Positions 1 through 6,256 of a stretch of DNA of 7,022 nt are shown piece by piece; position 1 is the first letter of the stretch; the number at the start of each line of letters is the position of its first letter. The notes under the pieces are model-generated. The model ran no database searches. It was not told where the DNA came from and was given only the letters and a program-made list of their open reading frames with translations. Position numbers and translations under genes: made by a program. Source of the stretch: Bacteroidales bacterium. GTDB taxonomy: Bacteria > Bacteroidota > Bacteroidia > Bacteroidales > Dysgonomonadaceae. The stretch lies in the NCBI GenBank assembly GCA_012728155.1, contig JAAYFR010000225.1, forward strand, positions 1 to 7,022. The letters are read 5' to 3'.

Positions 1-732
1 AAACATAAACTGGGTATTGCCAATCCTTCCGCTGTGGCGTATGATATTTTATATGGCTGTCCGGGATGGGTGCAGGCGGTAATTCAAGCCGATTATTATA
101 TCCGCTCCGGAGATGCCAAGAAAATATTGGTGGTGGGGGCCGATGTGCTGTCGCGTATATCTGACCCGCACGACCGAGACAGTATGATCTATGCCGATGG
201 TGCCGGTGCTGCCATCATGGAAGCAAGGGAGAGTGATCCACCTGTGGGTGTGATCGGTCATAACTCACGCAGCGATGCCTTGAATTATGTCAATATGCTC
301 TATTTGGGCTACTCCTATAAACCCGAACTGGCGAAAAAAAAAGATTATTACCTCAAGATGAATGGTCGCCGCCTTTATCAGTACGCGCTCGAGAATGTGC
401 CGAAGACCATTAAAGCGGGACTCGACAAATTAAAATTGCATATTGACCAGGTAAGCAAGGTGTTAATCCATCAAGCCAACGGTAAGATGGATGATGCCAT
501 CCTGAAAAGGTTGTACCATCTCTACGGCCAGAGAGAGGTGCCTGAATCTATTATGCCGATGACGATATCCAGGTTGGGCAATTCATCGGTGGCTACAGTG
601 CCCACGCTGCTCGATATAATCTTACGGGGAGAGATGAAGGGACACAATGCCCTACATAGTGGAGACAATATTGTGCTGGCATCAGTAGGTGCTGGTATGA
701 ATATCAACAGTATTGTCTACCGGATTCCATAA
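1..732 (+). CDS. 3-oxoacyl-ACP synthase III family protein (FabH-like), 5' end outside the window
   Basis: This is the C-terminal 243 residues of a thiolase-fold condensing enzyme; the reading frame is already open at base 1. Enzymes of this family are usually about 330-350 residues, so roughly 100 N-terminal residues are missing. The three catalytic residues of KAS III are recognisable: the nucleophile Cys in YGCPGW (codon 58-60), His in IHQAN (469-471) and Asn in LGNSS (580-582). The C-terminal GAGMNINSIVYR resembles the usual glycine-rich end of the fold. FabH-type enzymes join an acyl-CoA starter to malonyl-ACP in the cytoplasm to begin fatty acid or related acyl chain synthesis. The Cys context GCPGW differs from the classical ACSGF of housekeeping FabH, which suggests a paralogue whose starter unit I cannot name. 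A GTG at 34 is internal, not a start. A terminator lies 31 bp after the stop, so the gene is probably unrelated to the operon downstream. Confidence 0.88.
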   Translation, partial: KHKLGIANPSAVAYDILYGCPGWVQAVIQADYYIRSGDAKKILVVGADVLSRISDPHDRDSMIYADGAGAAIMEARESDPPVGVIGHNSRSDALNYVNMLYLGYSYKPELAKKKDYYLKMNGRRLYQYALENVPKTIKAGLDKLKLHIDQVSKVLIHQANGKMDDAILKRLYHLYGQREVPESIMPMTISRLGNSSVATVPTLLDIILRGEMKGHNALHSGDNIVLASVGAGMNINSIVYRIP

Positions 733-763
733 GAGATATCATTCCACATCATACGATAGAGCT

Positions 764-791
764 CCCACGTTGATAAGGCGTGGGTTTTTTT
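764..791 (+). terminator. Rho-independent terminator of the FabH-like gene
   Basis: A 6-bp G/C-rich perfect stem (CCCACG at 764-769, CGTGGG at 779-784) encloses a 9-base loop and is followed at once by seven T residues (785-791). It starts 31 bp after the stop codon of the FabH-like gene. There is no A-run on the other side of the stem, so it should work only for + strand transcription. It separates the FabH-like gene from the susC operon. Confidence 0.85.
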
Positions 792-1076
792 ATACGAATC
801 GCTCAAGTGTAGAAAGAGTGGAGTAGCTCTGTAAGCTTAGTTAAATAATATTAATAGATTTAGATTGATAGTCTCTATTGTAATTGTTAGATATACAGTC
901 TATTATTTGTATGGTTGTTTTGTCATTTTTCTACTAATTTGTTTTTTCTCGAATACTTTGTTGATCGAAGAAAATAATTTAACATAAATATAATTCAAAT
1001 TGAGGTTTAATTGTATAATTTTGAAATTTTTTCTAACAGTGTTAATTGTAATATATGATAAAATATAGATGTAACT

Positions 1077-1108
1077 GGTTGATAATTAACTATTAACCTT
1101 ATTTTTTT
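1077..1108 (+). terminator. Possible weak terminator or attenuator hairpin
   Basis: GGTTGATA (1077-1084) pairs with TATTAACC (1091-1098) as an 8-bp stem containing one G-T wobble and a 6-base loop. It is followed by TTA and then seven T residues (1102-1108). The layout is that of an intrinsic terminator, but the stem is A/T-rich and weak, and no gene ends just before it. It could end a short leader or small RNA begun in 800-1070, act as an attenuator if the susC promoter lies upstream, or be chance in very A/T-rich DNA. Confidence 0.3.
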
Positions 1109-1121
1109 ATAATCCTTCTCT

Positions 1122-1137
1122 ATTTTTTTAAAAAAAT
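1122..1137. repeat. A/T palindrome: seven T then seven A
   Basis: A perfect 16-bp palindrome consists of A, seven T, seven A and a final T. As double-stranded DNA such a tract is expected to be stiff or bent and may act as an UP-type or architectural element. As RNA its arms could pair only if the loop came from the stem bases themselves. It sits just before the two tandem repeats. The function is unknown. Confidence 0.5.
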
Positions 1138-1150
1138 CATCTTGCATATT

Positions 1151-1176
1151 AACTATGTGAAAAAACTATGTGAAAA
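1151..1176 (+). repeat. 13-bp tandem repeat, two exact copies
   Basis: The unit AACTATGTGAAAA occurs at 1151-1163 and again at 1164-1176 with no mismatch. The next three bases (AAC) would begin a third copy before the sequence diverges. It lies 150-175 bp upstream of the susC start. Two identical units side by side could be replication slippage or paired binding sites on nearly the same face of the helix. Confidence 0.85.
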
Positions 1177-1213
1177 AACCAAGTATGGAATAAGTATGAT
1201 AATTGTTTTACCC

Positions 1214-1241
1214 AAGTTTGGGAATTGAAGTTTGGGAATTG
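1214..1241 (+). repeat. 14-bp tandem repeat, two exact copies
   Basis: The unit AAGTTTGGGAATTG occurs at 1214-1227 and 1228-1241 with no mismatch. The first copy overlaps a short inverted repeat, CCCAA-GT-TTGGG, at 1211-1222. The GAATTG core of the unit (1222 and 1236) appears a third time at 1256, where it runs into the 17-bp palindrome. Repetition this close to an operon start suggests a regulator-binding array, but slippage duplication is equally possible. Confidence 0.85.
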
Positions 1242-1256
1242 TAATGTAATTGACTG

Positions 1257-1273
1257 AATTGCCATTGGCAATT
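1257..1273. promoter_or_regulatory. Perfect 17-bp palindrome, candidate operator of the susCD operon
   Basis: AATTGCCA and TGGCAATT are exact reverse complements flanking a single T. The element ends 52 bp before the susC ATG and 15 bp before a TATATATA tract (1289-1296) that could lie near the transcription start. Dimeric helix-turn-helix regulators bind sites of this size and symmetry. The spacing would place it near the -35 side of a promoter, where it could serve an activator or a repressor. No U-run follows, so it is not a terminator. The symmetry is directly visible; the regulatory role is inferred. Confidence 0.5.
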
Positions 1274-1325
1274 TCGCACACTGTCATGTATATATAGAAA
1301 ATCAGTGATATATAATTTTAATCTT

Positions 1326-4300
1326 ATGGAAAGAAAACTAATCATGTTTTTAACCCTGTTTTTTATAGGAATAGGGATTGCCACCGCCCAAACACAACAG
1401 GTGCGTGGTACTGTGGTGGATGAGACCGGCGAGCCGGTTATCGGTGCAACCGTGCAAGTGAAGGGAATCTCACAGGGAACGGTAACCGATTTCGATGGGA
1501 ATTTTACACTTTCTGCCCCCGTAGGTGGAACACTTCTGTTTTCCTATGTCGGTATGATCACCCAAGAGGCTTTGGTCAGTCCGGTGATGAAAATCACCAT
1601 GAAATCGGATAGCGAGCTGTTAGAAGAGGTAGTTGTGACCGGAATGCAGCAGATGGATAAGCGGCTTTTTACCGGAGCAACGACCAAATTGTCCGCTGAT
1701 GATGTTAAATTGGATGGTATTCCTGAAATCAGCAGGGCCCTCGAAGGTAGGGCATCTGGAGTTTCGGTGCAAAACGTATCGGGTACTTTTGGTACCGCTC
1801 CCAAAATTCGTGTGCGTGGAGCCACCTCTATTTATGGTAGTTCTAAACCTCTTTGGGTTGTGGATGGTGTGATTGTGGAGGATGTGATAGATGTAAGTGC
1901 AGATGATTTGTCTTCGGGTGATGCTACTACGCTGATCAGTTCTGCAATTGCCGGGTTGAACTCTGACGACATCGAAAGCTTTCAAATATTGAAAGATGGA
2001 TCGGCAACCTCGATATATGGTGCGCGGGCTATGGCCGGAGTGATTGTAGTGACAACAAAAAAGGGGAGGACTGGTCAAAGTCGCCTTGGCTACACCGGTG
2101 AATATACCATGCGTTTGAAACCGAGCTACTCCACTTTCAACATCATGAATTCGCAGGAGCAGATGGAAATCTACCAAGAATTGCAACAGAAGGGATGGTT
2201 GAATTTTGCTGATGTGGCCAATAGAAGTGAAAGTGGTGTCTATGGAAAAATGGGACAGTTAATCAATGCAGGTCTGTTGGAAAATACCGAAATTGGTAGA
2301 AACGCCTATTTGAGAGAGGCGGAGTTCCGGAATACGAACTGGTTTGATCTTCTTTTTCAAAATTCGCTCACCCAAAACCATTCAGTAAGTATCAGCTCAG
2401 GGAATGAGAAATCTTCCTATTATGCTTCGCTGAGTGCAATGGTGGATCCGGGATGGACAGAGCGGAGTAAGGTAAATCGATATACAGCTAATTTCAATTC
2501 AAACTATAATATCTCTAAGCAGTTGAATTTTAGCATGCTCTCAAATGCCGCATATAGGAAACAGTTGGCTCCCGGTACATTGTCTTCTGATATTGATGTG
2601 GTGTTTGGAGAAGTGAAGAGAGATTTCGATATCAATCCATATTCTTATGCAATGAATACTTCAAGGGTTCTGGATCCCGATGAGTTCTATACCCGAAACT
2701 ATGCACCATTCAATATTTTGCATGAGCTGAAGAATAATTACATGGATTTGAATGTAGTTGATTTGAGGTATCAGGCCGAATTGAAATGGAAACCCGTTCT
2801 TGGACTGGAAGTTGCTGCGTTGGGAGCTGTAAAATATTCGGCAACCTCGCAAGAACATAACATCACCGATTTCTCCAATCAGGCGGTTGCCTATAGAACT
2901 ATGCCTACTACTACCATCCGGGACAAGAATCCGTTTTTATATACTGATCCGGATAATCCTTATGCAATACCTATTACTGTACTTCCTGACGGAGGTATTT
3001 ATGAGAGGAGCGATTTCAAGCTGTTGTCTTACGACTTTAGAGGTACGGTGCTCTATAATAAGGTGTTCAACGATAATCATATCACGAATCTATTCGGTGG
3101 TATGGAGATTAACACGGTCGATCGTCACCGCACTTGGTTTCGCGGCTGGGGACTTCAGTACAGCATGGGAGAGATTCCTCACTATGCGTATCAGGTATTT
3201 AAAAAAGGACAGGAAGAGGGTTCCGATTACTTTACCATGGTCAACGGTTTGACAAAAAGTGTGGCTTTTTTCGGTAACGCCACCTATTCATATAAAGGGA
3301 TATATACCTTGAATGGTACATTACGCTATGAAGGTACAAACCGCCTTGGAAGGGCGAGATCTGCCCGTTGGTTGCCCACCTGGAACCTTTCGGGAGCGTG
3401 GAATGTGCATGAAGAGGGCTTCTTCAACGATTATGAACATCCTCTCTCTTTCCTCGCACTCAAAGCATCTTATTCGTTGACCGCGGATAGGGGACCTGCC
3501 TCTGTCACCAACTCAAGGGTAGTCATCCAAAGTAATACACCTTGGCGTCCCTCAGCCGGAGATCAGGAAACCGGACTTTATATCAGTCAGTTAGAAAACG
3601 GAGCGTTGACTTATGAGAAGAAACATGAGCTGAACCTCGGTGCAAATATCGGATTCTTGGATAACCGGATTAACTTTGAGTTTGACTGGTATCGTAGAGA
3701 TAACTATGACTTGATTGGCCCTGTTACAACCCAGGCGTTGGGAGGACAAGTAGTGAAATATGGTAATGTGGCCAGTATGAAATCCAGAGGTGTTGAGCTT
3801 ACGCTCTCTACCCGTAATATTGTGACGAAAGATTTCTCATGGAGTACCGATTTTATCTATTCTCATACCAAAAATGAGGTAACCGAGCTTGACAACAGGC
3901 AAAGGGTTATCGACCTGGTAGCAGGAACAGGTTTTGCTATGGAAGGATATCCGGTACGGTCGATTTTCTCGATTCCGTTCAAAGGTCTGGACGATAGAGG
4001 ACTACCAACTTTCTTAGATCAGGATGGAAATATTACTTCTACCGGTATTTATTTCCAGGAGCGCGATAAAATTGATTTTCTGGAATATTCAGGAAGTGCC
4101 GATCCTACCGATTTCGGTAGTCTCGGAAACATTTTTACCTATAAGAATTTCAAATTGAATGTTTTTCTCACCTACTCGTATGGTAATGTGGTCCGTCTCG
4201 ATCCGGCATTCAAATCTTCTTATACAGACTTGTCCTCCATGCCGAGAGAATTTAAAAATAGATGGATTTTACCGGGGGAAGAGAGTATGACTGATATTCC

Positions 4301-4619
4301 TGTGATAGCATCCGTTATTCAAAACAAAAATATCAACAATTTGTCTTATGCCTACAATGCCTATAACTTTTCTAGTGCCCGTATTGCGAAAGGAGATTTT
4401 ATAAGATTGAAAGAAATTTCGTTGGCATATGATTTTTCTCCCAATGTAACGCAAGCCCTGATGGTCTCTAATCTGTCATTGAAATTGCAAGCTACCAACC
4501 TGTTCTTGCTTTATGCCGATAAGAAATTGAACGGTCAGGATCCAGAATTCTTTAACACAGGAGGGGTAGCTGTACCAGTTCCTAAGCAGTTCACATTAAC
4601 CTTGAGAGTAGGTTTATAA
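1326..4619 (+). CDS. SusC/RagA family TonB-linked outer-membrane transporter
   Basis: The 1097-residue protein has the full SusC layout. Residues 1-21 form a signal peptide ending ATA, with likely cleavage before Gln22. A carboxypeptidase-regulatory-like (CarboxypepD_reg) beta domain spans about 26-98 and contains GTVVDETGEPVIGATV. A TonB box EEVVVTG lies at 100-106, followed by a plug domain with the family signature LKDGSATSIYGARA beginning at 222. The rest is a beta-barrel ending in LQATNLF, then GQDPEF near the C-terminus. The length is normal for the family. It should move substrate captured by its SusD partner across the outer membrane, powered by TonB-ExbBD. I chose ATG 1326 over an in-frame GTG at 1305 because it puts a charged MERK directly before the hydrophobic segment; ATG 1344 is less likely. 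There is no N-terminal STN domain, so direct signalling to an anti-sigma factor is not expected. The substrate cannot be read from the sequence. Confidence 0.96.
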   Translation: MERKLIMFLTLFFIGIGIATAQTQQVRGTVVDETGEPVIGATVQVKGISQGTVTDFDGNFTLSAPVGGTLLFSYVGMITQEALVSPVMKITMKSDSELLEEVVVTGMQQMDKRLFTGATTKLSADDVKLDGIPEISRALEGRASGVSVQNVSGTFGTAPKIRVRGATSIYGSSKPLWVVDGVIVEDVIDVSADDLSSGDATTLISSAIAGLNSDDIESFQILKDGSATSIYGARAMAGVIVVTTKKGRTGQSRLGYTGEYTMRLKPSYSTFNIMNSQEQMEIYQELQQKGWLNFADVANRSESGVYGKMGQLINAGLLENTEIGRNAYLREAEFRNTNWFDLLFQNSLTQNHSVSISSGNEKSSYYASLSAMVDPGWTERSKVNRYTANFNSNYNISKQLNFSMLSNAAYRKQLAPGTLSSDIDVVFGEVKRDFDINPYSYAMNTSRVLDPDEFYTRNYAPFNILHELKNNYMDLNVVDLRYQAELKWKPVLGLEVAALGAVKYSATSQEHNITDFSNQAVAYRTMPTTTIRDKNPFLYTDPDNPYAIPITVLPDGGIYERSDFKLLSYDFRGTVLYNKVFNDNHITNLFGGMEINTVDRHRTWFRGWGLQYSMGEIPHYAYQVFKKGQEEGSDYFTMVNGLTKSVAFFGNATYSYKGIYTLNGTLRYEGTNRLGRARSARWLPTWNLSGAWNVHEEGFFNDYEHPLSFLALKASYSLTADRGPASVTNSRVVIQSNTPWRPSAGDQETGLYISQLENGALTYEKKHELNLGANIGFLDNRINFEFDWYRRDNYDLIGPVTTQALGGQVVKYGNVASMKSRGVELTLSTRNIVTKDFSWSTDFIYSHTKNEVTELDNRQRVIDLVAGTGFAMEGYPVRSIFSIPFKGLDDRGLPTFLDQDGNITSTGIYFQERDKIDFLEYSGSADPTDFGSLGNIFTYKNFKLNVFLTYSYGNVVRLDPAFKSSYTDLSSMPREFKNRWILPGEESMTDIPVIASVIQNKNINNLSYAYNAYNFSSARIAKGDFIRLKEISLAYDFSPNVTQALMVSNLSLKLQATNLFLLYADKKLNGQDPEFFNTGGVAVPVPKQFTLTLRVGL

Positions 4620-4635
4620 ATAATAATTAGAAAGT

Positions 4636-6240
4636 ATGATTATGAATATGAATAAGAAATATGTGCCCTGTCTGTTTGCCTTGTTGCTCATTACACTCTT
4701 TTCTTGTAATGACTTCCTGGATGAAATGCCTGACAATAGGGCTGAACTTGACAGCGAAGAAAAAATACGTAAGATGTTGGTGAATGCCTATCCTGTGAAT
4801 CAATTCGTTTTGGTTACAGAATTAGCATCGGACAATGTGGATGACTACGGTGTAAATAATCCCTATACAACTCGTTTTTGGGAGCAACTCTACAATTGGG
4901 TAGATGTGACGGAAAATGATAATGAATCACCGAAAAGAATCTGGGAAGGATGTTATAGCGCCATAGCCAATGCCAATCAGGCTTTACAAGCTATCGAGGA
5001 GATGGGCAATCCGGCCAGTTTAAATCCGGCCAGAGGTGAAGCGTTGGTCGCACGTGCTTATAGCCATTTCATTCTTACAAATGTATTTGGACAGCATTAC
5101 AGCAAGACTCATTCAGAAACTGATTTGGGGGTGACCTATATGGAAAAGGCAGAAACGGAACTCAATCCCAAATATGAACGTGAGACGGTAGCCGATAATT
5201 ATGAGAAAATTGCAAAAGATTTAGAAGAGGGACTCCCACTAATCAATGACGCTTTCTACTCAGTACCCAGATATCATTTTAATAGTCTGGCTGCTTATAC
5301 ATTTGCTTCGAGATTCTATCTGTTTTATCAGAATTGGGATAAAGCGATTCAATATGCCACTATGGCAATCGGTGAAAATCCAAATGAACTCTTAAGGGAT
5401 TATGCGTCATTGGTAGCACTACCACGGGATTTGGGTAATGTAGCAATACAATATACAAGTAGTTCACGGAAATCCAACCTCTTAGTGCAGACAGGTTATT
5501 CTCAATTAGGGACTATTTTTGGTGCATACTATACCGGATCGCGTTATAGTCATGGAAACCTGATTGCACAGACTGAATCCTTTAATCAGGCTCCCTGGGG
5601 AAGGTATCCGACAAATGTCTATAATTATAATACGATGTATAAGCTTCGCCCATACATATATGCAGGAACTAATTTAGATAAAACGCTGGTGCCGAGGGTT
5701 CCGTACATATTTGAGATGCTGGATCCGGTTGCCCAAACTGGATATAGAAGGGCGGTATATGTAGCCTTAAAATCGGAAGAAGCACTGTTAAACAGGGCTG
5801 AGGCATATATAATGAAAGGCGATCTTGGCAATGCGTTGGCAGATATCAATATCTGGACTGCCAATACATTAAATCCAGCTACGAGCTCCCCCAATTTGAC
5901 GGATGAATCTATAAAAAATTGGGCTGCTGCTTATGAATATTATACTCCTGAACAGCCTACACCTAAGAAAAAGTTGAACCCGGACTTTATCAACTTAACG
6001 GAAGGCAGCTTACAAGAGAGTTACTTGCATTGCCTGTTATTTATGAGAAGGCATGAATTTCTGCATGAAGGTATGCGTTGGTTCGACGTGAAGCGGTATG
6101 GAATTGAAATCCATAGAAGGACAGTGGATGGGCTGACTGTTAAATCGGTAGATGATACATTGTCGATCCGGGACAATCGTCGTGCCATTCAGGTCCCTCA
6201 AGATGTTGTTGATGCGGGTCTTACACCAAATCCGAGATAA
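4636..6240 (+). CDS. SusD/RagB family nutrient-binding outer-membrane lipoprotein
   Basis: The 534-residue protein begins with a short charged region, a hydrophobic stretch and the lipobox LFSC with Cys24. The stretch after Cys24, NDFLDE, is typical of SusD proteins. The N-terminal half carries the TPR-like helical scaffold, including WEGCYSAIANANQAL from residue 103 and ARAYSHF near 139. The C-terminal SusD_RagB region contains RRHEFLHEGMRWFDVKRYG from residue 471 and ends VPQDVVDAGLTPNPR, both family hallmarks. It should sit on the cell surface as a lid on the preceding SusC barrel and bind the substrate before import. It starts 16 bp after the susC stop, so the two are co-transcribed. In-frame ATGs at 4636, 4642 and 4648 all give a workable signal peptide; 4636 is used here, and 4648 (MNKKY) is equally plausible. 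Ligand specificity is not deducible, since binding residues vary among SusD proteins. Confidence 0.95.
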   Translation: MIMNMNKKYVPCLFALLLITLFSCNDFLDEMPDNRAELDSEEKIRKMLVNAYPVNQFVLVTELASDNVDDYGVNNPYTTRFWEQLYNWVDVTENDNESPKRIWEGCYSAIANANQALQAIEEMGNPASLNPARGEALVARAYSHFILTNVFGQHYSKTHSETDLGVTYMEKAETELNPKYERETVADNYEKIAKDLEEGLPLINDAFYSVPRYHFNSLAAYTFASRFYLFYQNWDKAIQYATMAIGENPNELLRDYASLVALPRDLGNVAIQYTSSSRKSNLLVQTGYSQLGTIFGAYYTGSRYSHGNLIAQTESFNQAPWGRYPTNVYNYNTMYKLRPYIYAGTNLDKTLVPRVPYIFEMLDPVAQTGYRRAVYVALKSEEALLNRAEAYIMKGDLGNALADINIWTANTLNPATSSPNLTDESIKNWAAAYEYYTPEQPTPKKKLNPDFINLTEGSLQESYLHCLLFMRRHEFLHEGMRWFDVKRYGIEIHRRTVDGLTVKSVDDTLSIRDNRRAIQVPQDVVDAGLTPNPR

Positions 6241-6256
6241 AAAATCCAATCCATCA

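Larger units (their letters stand above)
792..1325 (+). promoter_or_regulatory. A/T-rich non-coding upstream region and leader of the susCD operon
   Basis: This roughly 535-base gap between the terminator and the susC start has no credible coding frame and is far richer in A+T than the genes on either side. It must hold the promoter for the operon, but I found no exact match to the Bacteroidota -7 consensus TAnnTTTG. The closest sequences are TACTTTG at 954-960, which is one base short, and an alternating TATATATA at 1289-1296. The right half holds a hairpin with a T-run, an A/T palindrome, two tandem repeats and a 17-bp palindrome, listed separately. No riboswitch class or tRNA is recognisable. 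The leader just before the susC ATG is A/T-rich without a clear Shine-Dalgarno sequence, as is usual in this phylum. Confidence 0.6.

Noticed and set aside
34..36. GTG as the start of the FabH-like gene
   Set aside because: The frame is open through base 1 and the catalytic Cys would lie only nine residues in, whereas KAS III enzymes have about 110 residues before it. The gene simply begins outside the window.
954..960. TACTTTG as a Bacteroidota -7 promoter element (TAnnTTTG)
   Set aside because: It is one base short of the consensus spacing, and no TTG-type -33 element lies at the expected distance. It is also about 365 bases from the susC start.
733..1325. Small protein gene, tRNA, known riboswitch or CRISPR repeats in the upstream region
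   Set aside because: Frames here are short and A/T-driven. No cloverleaf or recognisable riboswitch core was seen. The repeats are contiguous pairs without spacers, so they are not a CRISPR array.
1544..2186. Minus-strand frames of 93 and 188 codons opposite susC
   Set aside because: They lie wholly inside the plug-domain coding region, have no family resemblance, and are rich in His, Thr and Ser as expected from reading the complement of a real gene.
2887..3252. A 121-codon + strand frame inside susC
   Set aside because: It overlaps a well-conserved part of the SusC barrel in another frame, and its product shows no recognisable domain or sensible composition.
1326..4619. A siderophore or vitamin B12 receptor rather than SusC
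   Set aside because: The CarboxypepD_reg domain, the LKDGSATSIYGARA signature, the length of nearly 1100 residues and the adjacent SusD gene all point to SusC/RagA.
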